From Pseudomonadota bacterium (GTDB taxonomy: Bacteria > Pseudomonadota > Alphaproteobacteria > Sphingomonadales > Sphingomonadaceae), in contig JAFEEY010000034.1 of the NCBI GenBank assembly GCA_018240865.1, positions 1 through 32,801 on the forward strand: a DNA stretch of 32,801 nt, given 5' to 3'. Positions 7,746 to 14,879 of the stretch are shown here, in pieces. Both the position numbers and the translations under genes were made by a program. How positions within the stretch are numbered: the first letter of the stretch is position 1; every line of letters begins with the position of its first letter. Under the pieces are notes generated by a model. It made no database searches and was not told where the DNA came from. It saw only the letters and a list, made by a program, of their open reading frames with translations.

Positions 7746-7920
7746 CGCTGATCGATGCTCCTTCCCCGCCGCAATATGGGCGCTGTAGCGTCGCCGGAGT
7801 CGTGGATCATATTCGTTTCATGGATCGAGGTCTTGCGCTAGCGGCAAGATCTGAGGGGTACGACGGTGAATTCTCATTTCTAGCGGTCCTTGTCTGACGT
7901 AACTTATCTTGGGGGGATTG

Positions 7921-8745
7921 ATGCGCGTCGCGCCATTTACACGTCCAACGTTGATCGCCGCGACCGAGATGCTTGAACGGCATACGCAGGCAGGATTCGA
8001 CCAAATGGTCCTGCGTCTTGGGCTAGAGGATGAAATCTCGGACGGTGCCGGTCTTAGCGTGGCCAAAAAATGCGGGCAGCTCGGCCGGCTTCTGGTGCAG
8101 CGGTCGAGCGAAACCGTTCAGACCGTCGACGGGACCGTGACGCTGGGCGAGGCCGTGGTTCGCGAGGCGCTCGGGGTGCTGAACCCGAATTTCAAAACCG
8201 ACGTGCAGACCGCGTTCCTGCGCGGACTGGCGCGCGACGGGTTCGCGATCGAGCTGGGTGGGCGTGGAGAGAAACCGCGGCTTCGTTCGGCTCTACCGGA
8301 CGAGGTCGACCTTCCCGCCAGCGACAATGAGCTGCATGAGCTCCTGAGGCTCTACCAGTTTCATATCCCCAAAGGACATCTCGACCAGGCGATCGAAGCG
8401 CATACTCGCGGCGACTGGGCAGCGTGCAATGCCCAATTGCGGACGTTCCTCGAGAGCCTGTTCGACGCAATCGCCTTCCATATCGAGCCGGCGCGCGCCG
8501 GAGGGCTTCCTACCTCGGAAAACCGGCGGCAGCTTCTCGCCGAACTAGGCTTCCTCGCCATCGATCGAAACGAGTGGAGTGGCGACGGAAAGAATTTCAT
8601 CAATGGGCTTTTCAAAATGCTCCATACGGACGGATCGCATCCCGGCTTGTCCGATGAGGATCATTCGACCTTCAGGTTGCACATCGTCCTGGTGACTGGG
8701 CGCACCTTCATGCGTCGGCTTCACAACCCGATCGGAGAGTCTTGA
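7921..8745 (+). CDS. Hypothetical helical protein, first gene of a nuclease-linked trio
   Basis: A 274-residue cytoplasmic protein of mainly charged helices with no membrane segment. Its C-terminal 70 residues contain GLFKMLHTDGSHPGLSDED and then FRLHIVLVTGRTFMRRLH. This pattern reminds me of the C-terminal helical domain of predicted abortive-infection or HEPN-associated proteins, but I cannot name a family. The ATG at 7921 is chosen because GGGGGG lies a few bases upstream; an in-frame TTG at 7909 is less likely. The stop is one base from the GTG of the GIY-YIG gene, so the two are almost certainly co-expressed. Confidence 0.75.
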   Translation: MRVAPFTRPTLIAATEMLERHTQAGFDQMVLRLGLEDEISDGAGLSVAKKCGQLGRLLVQRSSETVQTVDGTVTLGEAVVREALGVLNPNFKTDVQTAFLRGLARDGFAIELGGRGEKPRLRSALPDEVDLPASDNELHELLRLYQFHIPKGHLDQAIEAHTRGDWAACNAQLRTFLESLFDAIAFHIEPARAGGLPTSENRRQLLAELGFLAIDRNEWSGDGKNFINGLFKMLHTDGSHPGLSDEDHSTFRLHIVLVTGRTFMRRLHNPIGES

Positions 8746-8746
8746 G

Positions 8747-9583
8747 GTGCTGCGATTCACCGACCTCTTGGTGAATGCGGGGCTGGAGCCGTCGAGAGTT
8801 CGCATGTTGCGCCATCAAACGAGAGCGCCGAACGGGCAAACGCCCTACGTCCTTTGGCGCGATCGGCTACCGGCATTTGAAGAATATCAGAGCGTTCAGA
8901 CACTCAGAAACCGCGCGAGCCTCGCCGTGCCCATCTGGGCGAGCTTCGTAGTGCCACCAAGTGGCGGCACCCTTTTCGCGGGAATCTATTCGGCGGAGCG
9001 CGACGGCGTGGCGGACGCGGGCTGGATTGATCCACTTTTCGGCGTAGCCGGCGCAAGCCTCACGCGGGATGGCCTAGATCGCTATCGCACGGCACGGGCT
9101 ATCGAACTCGAGGGATATATAGGCCGACTCTGGATTGAATGGGGCGCTGGCGCGCGAAGCTGGGTTCAGCGGCCTGATCGTCAGAACAAGCCGATCGTCG
9201 AGCTGACGCGGGCATTCCGAGAGGATAGCTTCCCTGGCTACACGCACTTCCTGGCAAACATCTCCGAGATCAACAGCTTGCCGCTCACTTGGGTTTCGGC
9301 GTTGCGCGCCGCGCGGGGCGTCTACCTGCTGACGTCTGCAAAAACCAAGGAGCAGTATGTGGGCTCAGCCACCGGCGACGGCGGCTTTTTCGGCCGATGG
9401 GCCAACTATGCCCAGGACGGCCATGGCGGGAACATAGGCCTCAAGAGCAGTGAACCGAGCGATTATCAGGTGAGTATCCTCGAAGTGAGCGGAAGCGCTG
9501 CGTCTCATGAGGAAATCCTCGCCATAGAGCAGCTCTGGAAACGCAAGCTTCAGAGCCGCGAAATGGGGCTTAATCGCAATTGA
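8747..9583 (+). CDS. GIY-YIG nuclease-domain protein
   Basis: A 278-residue protein with a C-terminal GIY-YIG endonuclease domain from about residue 190. It shows G191-V-Y, Y204-V-G, R217 (FFGRW), E261 (AIEQLWK) and an Asn near the end (GLNRN), the full catalytic set. The N-terminal 185 residues form an unrecognised domain (PYVLWRDRLPAFEEYQSVQT, then SFVVPPSGGTLFAGIYS) that may recognise a target or partner. The GTG at 8747 follows the upstream stop by one base, with GGAGAG eight bases before it. The next gene begins within or just after its 3' end. Position in a tight three-gene cluster suggests a nucleic-acid-cleaving effector; the target is unknown. Confidence 0.85.
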   Translation: MLRFTDLLVNAGLEPSRVRMLRHQTRAPNGQTPYVLWRDRLPAFEEYQSVQTLRNRASLAVPIWASFVVPPSGGTLFAGIYSAERDGVADAGWIDPLFGVAGASLTRDGLDRYRTARAIELEGYIGRLWIEWGAGARSWVQRPDRQNKPIVELTRAFREDSFPGYTHFLANISEINSLPLTWVSALRAARGVYLLTSAKTKEQYVGSATGDGGFFGRWANYAQDGHGGNIGLKSSEPSDYQVSILEVSGSAASHEEILAIEQLWKRKLQSREMGLNRN

Positions 9584-9630
9584 TCGGAGGCTTTGCCGGA
9601 AACGCGGTCTCAGGAGTTGAGGGACGAAGC

Positions 9631-10224
9631 ATGGGTGGTTTTGGCGCTAAGGAGTGGCAGGAGCATGCGGCGCTCGTCGGCCAGGTGACGTTGGCCTGGA
9701 ATGGGTGCGTCCACCAGCTGTTGCGGGTATTCACCCATTTGACCGGGATCGAGTCGCCTGTCGCCGATGCCATTTTTTTCAGCCCGCAGTCGGATAGTTC
9801 GCAACGCCGGCTGATTGAGCGCGTCTCAGCCGCGGTTGACCTTGCCGAGCCGCATCGAGCCTCCTTGAAGCGGCTGCTCGGCCGCCTCGACAAGGTGGCG
9901 ACGAAGCGAAACCTCGCTGCCCACACGATCTTCGGGATCAGCGCCTACAATCCAGTGACGGGCGAATGGGCGCCGACGATCGTACCAGCGCTCCAGCATC
10001 CTCAGGACACCCGGCTGCGCGACGATTTCACCTCGCAATTCCGCGAGGCAGAGGAGACGCTCTCGAAGATCCATCATGATCTCGAGGACTGGCTGGTGCA
10101 CACGCCGTTTCCCGATAGGCCATGGCCGGGACCGCCAATGCCGATCGCGGCCGCGCAAGAGCTCGAACGTCTGGCCGCCGGCACGGTCTCGCTCGAGGAC
10201 CCGACGTCCGCGCGCACTGTGTAA
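9631..10224 (+). CDS. HEPN-like protein with RNLAAH motif
   Basis: A 197-residue helical protein. Residues R93-N-L-A-A-H98 (KVATKRNLAAHTIFG) fit the R-x4-6-H signature of HEPN RNases, preceded by a long amphipathic helix (RRLIERVSAAVDLAEPHRAS). The last 50 residues are proline-rich and look flexible. The ATG at 9631 has GAGGG about seven bases upstream; an in-frame TTG at 9580 overlaps the nuclease gene and would add 17 residues. It is the third gene of the 7921-10224 cluster. HEPN proteins commonly act as RNA-cleaving toxins or their antitoxin-like partners. The motif is clear; the fold assignment remains an inference. Confidence 0.7.
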   Translation: MGGFGAKEWQEHAALVGQVTLAWNGCVHQLLRVFTHLTGIESPVADAIFFSPQSDSSQRRLIERVSAAVDLAEPHRASLKRLLGRLDKVATKRNLAAHTIFGISAYNPVTGEWAPTIVPALQHPQDTRLRDDFTSQFREAEETLSKIHHDLEDWLVHTPFPDRPWPGPPMPIAAAQELERLAAGTVSLEDPTSARTV

Positions 10225-10338
10225 CTGGACGGCTCTTTCTCCCGGTTACCCCAAGTGCGGCGCATGTGACCTGACGAACGACGGGTCGACTGAAGAAATT
10301 GGTCGGGCGGCGCCCCGCGCCAGAGGACTGCGAATACC

Positions 10339-10935
10339 ATGACGCGAACAGATGCTGCGCTCGGTTCGAATCTAACCCGTTGCTCCTGGGCGGGCGCGGA
10401 TCCGCGCATGCGCGCCTATCATGACGAGGAATGGGGCGTTCCCGAGAGGAACGGCCGAGCGCTCTGGGAAAAACTGATGCTCGACGGCTTTCAGGCGGGA
10501 CTGTCCTGGAGCACCATCCTCAACAAGCGCGACGCTTTCAGGGTTGCCTTTCAGGGCTTTGATCCGGTCAAGATCGCCAGGTTCGACGAAGCCGACATCG
10601 GGAGGCTGTTGGCTGATCCCGGCATTGTCCGCTCTAGGTCCAAGATCGAGGCGACGATCAACGGGGCGAAGGCCTATCTTGCGATGGAAGACGCAGGCGA
10701 CTCGTTCTCCGCCTTTTGCTGGTCGTTCGTCGACGGGAAGCCGCTGGTGAGCGACGGCCGAGAGCGACCGACACAGACGCCCTTGTCGGCGCAAATCTCG
10801 AAGGAGCTGAAGCGGCGGGGTTTCAAATACTGCGGACCTACGATCGTTTACGCCTGGATGCAGGCAACCGGAATGGTGAATGATCATGATGCTGGTTGCT
10901 TCCGCCGGCGGCAATTGATCGAGACCATGAAATGA
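10339..10935 (+). CDS. tag: DNA-3-methyladenine glycosylase I
   Basis: A 198-residue enzyme that removes 3-methyladenine from alkylated DNA, starting base-excision repair. The zinc ligands of the Tag family are visible: C15 (RCSWAG), H28 (AYHDEEWG) and H183-x3-C187 (NDHDAGC). The catalytic-pocket segment ALWEKLMLDGFQAGLSW carries the conserved Glu (E44), and GFKYCGPTIVYAWMQATGMVNDH is diagnostic. Length matches the family (about 190). The ATG at 10339 is preceded by GAGGA. Its stop overlaps the ATG of the HAD gene by four bases, so these two are translationally coupled. Confidence 0.96.
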   Translation: MTRTDAALGSNLTRCSWAGADPRMRAYHDEEWGVPERNGRALWEKLMLDGFQAGLSWSTILNKRDAFRVAFQGFDPVKIARFDEADIGRLLADPGIVRSRSKIEATINGAKAYLAMEDAGDSFSAFCWSFVDGKPLVSDGRERPTQTPLSAQISKELKRRGFKYCGPTIVYAWMQATGMVNDHDAGCFRRRQLIETMK

Positions 10936-11714
10936 CTGCAGCGCGCCGATCGCCCGAGTTCTGGCTGACCGACATGGACGGTGTCCTGGTCCACGAAGGG
11001 AGTGCGCTGCCAGGCGCCGCCGAGTTTCTGGCCCGGTTGATCGAACGCGAGCGTCGCTATCTCGTGCTCACGAACAACTCGATGTTCACGCCGCGGGATC
11101 TGTCGGCGCGCCTCGCGCATTCCGGATTGCAGGTGCCCGAGGCCGCAATCTGGACCTCCGCCCTGGCGACAGCTGATTTCCTTTCCGCGCAACAGCCGGG
11201 TGGCTCCGCCTTTGTCATCGGTGAGGTTGGGCTCACCACGGCACTGTATGAGGCAGGCTATACCCTTACCGACGTGTCGCCGGACTATGTGGTTCTCGGA
11301 GAGACCCGCACCTATTCCTTCGATGCGATCACGCGCGCTATCCGCCTCATTGAACGAGGATCCCGGTTCGTCGCCACCAACCCCGACCCGACCGGTCCCT
11401 CGCCCGAGGGCCCGATCCCGGCGACGGGCGCCGTTGCCGCGATGATCACGAAGGCGACAGGGGTCAGTCCCTATTTCGTGGGCAAGCCCAATCCGATGAT
11501 GTTCCGCAGCGCGATGAACCGAATCGAGGCGCATGCTGAATGTACGGCCATGATCGGCGATCGCATGGACACGGACGTTGTCGCGGGCGTCGAGGCTGGA
11601 TTGGAGACGATCCTGGTGCTTAGCGGCATTACGCGGGCGGCTGAGGTCGCTCGCTTTCCTTTCAAACCCAGCCGGATCCTTGATTCTATAGCAGACGTGG
11701 TGGAACTGATCTGA
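10932..11714 (+). CDS. HAD-IIA family phosphatase (NagD / phosphoglycolate-phosphatase-like)
   Basis: A 260-residue haloacid-dehalogenase hydrolase. The nucleophile motif is TDMDGVL (D14, D16), motif II is LTNNSM, the IIA cap follows, motif III lysine lies in GKPNP, and motif IV is IGDRMDTDV. This is the NagD/PGP/AraL branch that dephosphorylates nucleotides, phosphoglycolate or sugar phosphates in the cytoplasm. The start is the ATG of the ATGA overlap with tag; a TTG at 10896 in the same frame lies inside tag and is rejected. An alpha/beta-hydrolase gene follows after 14 bases. A role in clearing by-products of damage is possible but unproven. Confidence 0.9.
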   Translation: MTAARRSPEFWLTDMDGVLVHEGSALPGAAEFLARLIERERRYLVLTNNSMFTPRDLSARLAHSGLQVPEAAIWTSALATADFLSAQQPGGSAFVIGEVGLTTALYEAGYTLTDVSPDYVVLGETRTYSFDAITRAIRLIERGSRFVATNPDPTGPSPEGPIPATGAVAAMITKATGVSPYFVGKPNPMMFRSAMNRIEAHAECTAMIGDRMDTDVVAGVEAGLETILVLSGITRAAEVARFPFKPSRILDSIADVVELI

Positions 11715-11728
11715 GAGGCACGACACCG

Positions 11729-12421
11729 ATGGCGCCTATCCTCTTCGTCCCCGGTCTCCTGTGTTCGGCCGAAATATTCGCGGCACAAATATCGGCGCTC
11801 TGGCCTCACGGGCCGATCACGGTCGCCTCCACGCTCGAAGGAGAGACCGTCGGCGAGGTGGTCCGGAGGATCCTCGAAACCGCCCCTCCCCGGTTCGCGT
11901 TGGTGGGGATCTCGATGGGCGGATACATCAGCCTCGAAATTATGCGTCAGGCGCCCGAGCGTGTCTGCAGACTGGCGCTGTTGGACACGACGGCTCGGCC
12001 GGACACGCCTGAGCAGACTGCGCAGAGACGACTGACGCTCGAGGAGGCGCGGACGGGCGATTTCCTTTCGACGGCGCTGGCGGGCCTCACCGCCCTGCTT
12101 CATCCAGAGCGCCGCGGTGACATTTCGCTGCGCAATATCAACGAGCGGATGGCGCGATCGGTCGGTCTTGAAGGATTCGCTCGCCAGCTCGAGCTCATTA
12201 TATCGCGTCCGGACTCCCGCCCATTCCTGTCGGCAATCTCGATACCGACCCTGGTCCTGGTCGGCGACGCGGATGCGCTGACCCCCGTCGAGCGCGCTCA
12301 GGAAATCGCCGAAAACATCCCGGGCGCCAAGCTCGTGATCGTGCCGAGGTGCGGGCATCTCTCGACGATCGAACAGCCCCAAGCGGTATCGAGTGCGCTG
12401 GTGGACTGGATAGGCTGGTGA
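11729..12421 (+). CDS. Alpha/beta-fold hydrolase
   Basis: A 230-residue cytoplasmic esterase/hydrolase-type protein. The oxyanion segment is FVPGLLCS, the nucleophile elbow G60-I-S62-M-G-G, the acid D180 or D182 (LVGDADALTP) and the base H210 (RCGHLSTIEQP), so the triad appears complete. Length is near the lower end for the family. The ATG at 11729 is preceded by GAGAGG at a long spacing of about 12 bases. It follows the HAD gene by 14 bases, probably as third gene of the tag operon. Substrate cannot be deduced. Confidence 0.85.
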   Translation: MAPILFVPGLLCSAEIFAAQISALWPHGPITVASTLEGETVGEVVRRILETAPPRFALVGISMGGYISLEIMRQAPERVCRLALLDTTARPDTPEQTAQRRLTLEEARTGDFLSTALAGLTALLHPERRGDISLRNINERMARSVGLEGFARQLELIISRPDSRPFLSAISIPTLVLVGDADALTPVERAQEIAENIPGAKLVIVPRCGHLSTIEQPQAVSSALVDWIGW

Positions 12422-12554
12422 TTGCCTCACGTCCGAAATTTTTGGCGAGCCTGTAACCTTCGGCGCTTTCGCGACGACTTAGGCACATGGGCCCGGTTGG
12501 CGGTAAATCTCGCCAATCATGCCGCCCATCCTCACGAACCGCAGGGGGAAGTCA

Positions 12555-13037
12555 GTGCTCAACGAGGCCATGCTCAATCGACTATCCGCATCGCGGATCG
12601 ACGTTCATCTGATGCGGATCGCGATCGTCTTCATCTTCCTGATGTTCGGGATGGCAAAATTCGCGCTCTACGAGGCCGAAGGTGTCGCGCGAACCGCGGA
12701 GCACTACTGGCTGTTCGCGTGGATGTATCCGATCTGGGGTGTGCAAGGAGCCAGCAACGCCATCGGTACGGTCGAACTCACGACGGGGGCACTGATCGCG
12801 CTCGGTGCGGTATCGCCTCGCGCCGGGCTGGTCGGTGGCCTGATGGGCATGGCCACCTTTCTCGTCACGCTGAGCTTTTCCTTCGGCGCCGATCTCTGGG
12901 AGGAAGGCTACGGCTTCCCGTTCATGGGGCGCAGCGCCCAATTCCTGTTCAAGGATGCGGGGCTGTTCGCTCTGTGCCTGGCGCTCACACTGGACGGGGT
13001 GCGGAGGCTATCGTCGCGGCAGGTGGAACCCGGCTGA
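12555..13037 (+). CDS. DUF417 (YkgB/RclC-like) membrane protein
   Basis: An inner-membrane protein of about 160 residues with four hydrophobic segments: IAIVFIFLMFGMAKF, a GTVELTTGALIALGAV region, GLVGGLMGMATFLVTLSFSF and FKDAGLFALCLALTL. The signature GFPFMGRSAQFLFKDAG before the last helix is typical of DUF417. Relatives include RclC of the E. coli reactive-chlorine operon. The GTG at 12555 is chosen for its upstream GGGGGAAG; an ATG at 12519 (172 residues) is the alternative. It is 133 bases from the hydrolase and converges on the tautomerase gene with 19 bases between stops. Confidence 0.85.
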   Translation: MLNEAMLNRLSASRIDVHLMRIAIVFIFLMFGMAKFALYEAEGVARTAEHYWLFAWMYPIWGVQGASNAIGTVELTTGALIALGAVSPRAGLVGGLMGMATFLVTLSFSFGADLWEEGYGFPFMGRSAQFLFKDAGLFALCLALTLDGVRRLSSRQVEPG

Positions 13038-13056
13038 GGCTGGCCCGACTTCGGTG

Positions 13057-13281
13057 TCACCCCCTCTGTTTTCGATAGTCGCTCAGAGGGAAACCACCCT
13101 GTCCGATATCCTCGATATCGTGTTCGTGAAAGACGACGGTCGTATCTTCACGCGGCTTTCCCATCACGTCGAAGAGCAGGTCCGCAATCCCCTTGTAGAT
13201 CGCGGCTTTCTGCTCGGCGGTGGTGCGGTCCGCACCGGGCATGGTGCCTTCACGGGTCACCAGAATGTTCACGATTGGCAT
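13057..13281 (-). CDS. 4-oxalocrotonate-tautomerase-family protein
   Basis: A 74-residue protein beginning M-P-I-V-N-I-L-V, so that Pro becomes the N-terminal catalytic base after Met removal, as in the 4-OT superfamily. The typical helix (RTTAEQKAAIYKGIADLLFD) and the second strand TTVVFHEHDIEDIGQGG follow. Members tautomerise keto/enol acids and assemble as hexamers or dimers. GGAGAG lies six bases before the ATG. It is 51 bases downstream of the SDR gene and probably cotranscribed with it, suggesting joint action on a carbonyl or enol compound. Confidence 0.9.
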   Translation of the reverse strand: MPIVNILVTREGTMPGADRTTAEQKAAIYKGIADLLFDVMGKPREDTTVVFHEHDIEDIGQGGFPLSDYRKQRG

Positions 13282-13332
13282 GTGGCTCTCCGGGAGAATG
13301 GGAGAGCGCCGGCGCGCCCTCCCCTGGATGGG

Positions 13333-14043
13333 TTAGCGGCCGGCGATCAGACCCCCATCGACATGGAGGATTTCGCCGGTCGTGAATGCGGCGTCTTCGA
13401 GGTATAGGACCGCGCGCACGATATCCTCGACTTCCCCCACCTTGTTCATGGGATGGAAGGCGCCAAGAGAGTCGATGGTCTCAGGCGCGTGCATCGGCGT
13501 CCTGATGACACCCGGAGCGACCGCGTTCACTCGAATACCTTGCTTGACGTACTCGATCGCCAAGCTCTTGGTGGCGGCGTTCATGCCTCCCTTCGTCAGC
13601 ATCGCGATAAATGCTGGCGAAAGCGAGCTTGCGAACTCCGCGGTCGACGCGGTGATCTGAACGATATGACCGCCGCCCTGCTTCACCATAACCGGAACGA
13701 CTTGCTGGGTCGCAAAGAAGAAGCCGTCGAGATTGGTCCGCAGCTTCAGCCGATAGTCCTCTTCGGTATATTCGGTGAACGGCTTGCCGATGAAGATGCC
13801 GGCGTTGTTCACCAGCGTGTCGACGCGGCCGAACCTCTCGAGCGCCGTAGCCACCAGCCGCTTGCCGGTCTCGGGATCGCCGATGTCGCCTGCGACTGTC
13901 ACCAGGTCCGGATCGGTCGACGTCTGGATCGTGCGCGAAGTGGCGATGACGCCGTAACCGCGGGCGCGGAACCCCTGTACGATACCTTCGCCGAGACCCT
14001 GCGACGCACCGGTAACGATTGCGACTTTCTTGGTGCCTGACAT
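13333..14043 (-). CDS. SDR-family protein lacking the canonical catalytic Tyr
   Basis: A 236-residue classical short-chain dehydrogenase/reductase fold. The cofactor loop is TGASQGLGEG, followed by NNAG, the conserved Ser in ITAS, the Lys in LTKGG, RVNAVAPGVIRTPMH, and C-terminal GEILHVDGG. The residue four before the Lys, where Y-x-x-x-K is expected, is Ala (PAFIAMLTKGG), so ordinary proton-relay chemistry looks impaired. I recall related SDRs with the same feature, so it may be a subfamily trait. GAAGGAAG precedes the ATG. It is the first gene of a two-gene unit with the tautomerase and is divergent from the broken lysR gene, its presumed regulator. Confidence 0.9.
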   Translation of the reverse strand: MSGTKKVAIVTGASQGLGEGIVQGFRARGYGVIATSRTIQTSTDPDLVTVAGDIGDPETGKRLVATALERFGRVDTLVNNAGIFIGKPFTEYTEEDYRLKLRTNLDGFFFATQQVVPVMVKQGGGHIVQITASTAEFASSLSPAFIAMLTKGGMNAATKSLAIEYVKQGIRVNAVAPGVIRTPMHAPETIDSLGAFHPMNKVGEVEDIVRAVLYLEDAAFTTGEILHVDGGLIAGR

Positions 14044-14123
14044 TGCGAGCTTCCTTCATCCTCGTTTCGATGACCGGGATTTAGGACGCTGTCGGGCTGC
14101 GAAAAATTCGCTATTCCTAATCA
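14044..14123. promoter_or_regulatory. Divergent lysR / SDR promoter region with inverted repeat
   Basis: The 80-base gap between the SDR start and the lysR start holds TTAGGA (14081-14086) and its inverted copy TCCTAA (14115-14120), separated by 28 bases. LysR-type regulators typically act from such shared divergent regions. The repeat is visible; its role is inferred. Confidence 0.35.
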
Positions 14124-14879
14124 ATGGCTGATAAAAAACGCACAGACCTGGATTGGCAGGATGTCCGGACCTTCCTGGCGTTGGCGCGGCACGGAAGCCT
14201 GTCCGCGGCAGCCCGAATGTTGTCGGTGAACCATGCGACGATCTCTCGCCGGCTCCGTTCCTTGGAAGAGAGCCTTGGAGAGAAGTTGGTCGAGCGACGG
14301 CCGGAAGGGTATGTCCTGACGCCCTCCGGAACGCATGCCCTCGAGGCGGCAAGCGCCATGGAAAAGGCGGCGCAGACACTTGGTCGCGGCCGCATGGATG
14401 GCGCGCCCAGCGGCCTGGTGCGGATCAACTCGTCGCCGGCGTTGTCGAGCGGCTTCCTCATATCGCGCCTTCCGGCATTGGCAGCCCGCTACCCGATGCT
14501 GGATATCGACCTCGCCCCAAACCTTCGTTCGGTGAGCCTCGAGCGGTACGAGGCGGATATCGCCATTCGCTTCGACAAGCCCAAGGATGGCGATGTCATC
14601 GCCCGCCCGCTCACTAGCGTCGGGTACGGATTTTACGGCACCGACGATGCCTGTCGATCGGCCGAAGCGGGTGGCGAACTGGCCCTCATCGGCTTCAACG
14701 AAGCCGATGCGTACTTGTCCCAGGCGGTGTGGGCGTCACCTCAAGGTTTGTGCGCCAGACAACGATTTGGCGGACATAATGAGAACACTGGCTATGCCAC
14801 GAGTTTGAGGCGGGCCATGGGATCGTTGAGGGTGCGGAACTCGCCAGGGGAGAGCCGGTTTGCCCTTTGCCACAGATAG
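14124..14879 (+). pseudogene. LysR-type regulator truncated by a Tn3-family element
   Basis: The first ~200 residues are a good LysR protein: the winged HTH (DVRTFLALARHGSLSAAARM, then NHATISRRLRSLEESLG) and the start of the effector domain (LVRINSSPALSSGFL, ending near SQAVWAS). LysR proteins are about 300 residues. From about base 14731-14750 the frame runs into transposon sequence and reads through the tnpA 3' end in antisense, adding a meaningless tail to the stop at 14877-14879. The missing C-terminal third is not elsewhere in the window. The effector-binding and oligomerisation parts are lost, so regulation of the divergent SDR-tautomerase genes is probably abolished or altered. Confidence 0.85.
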
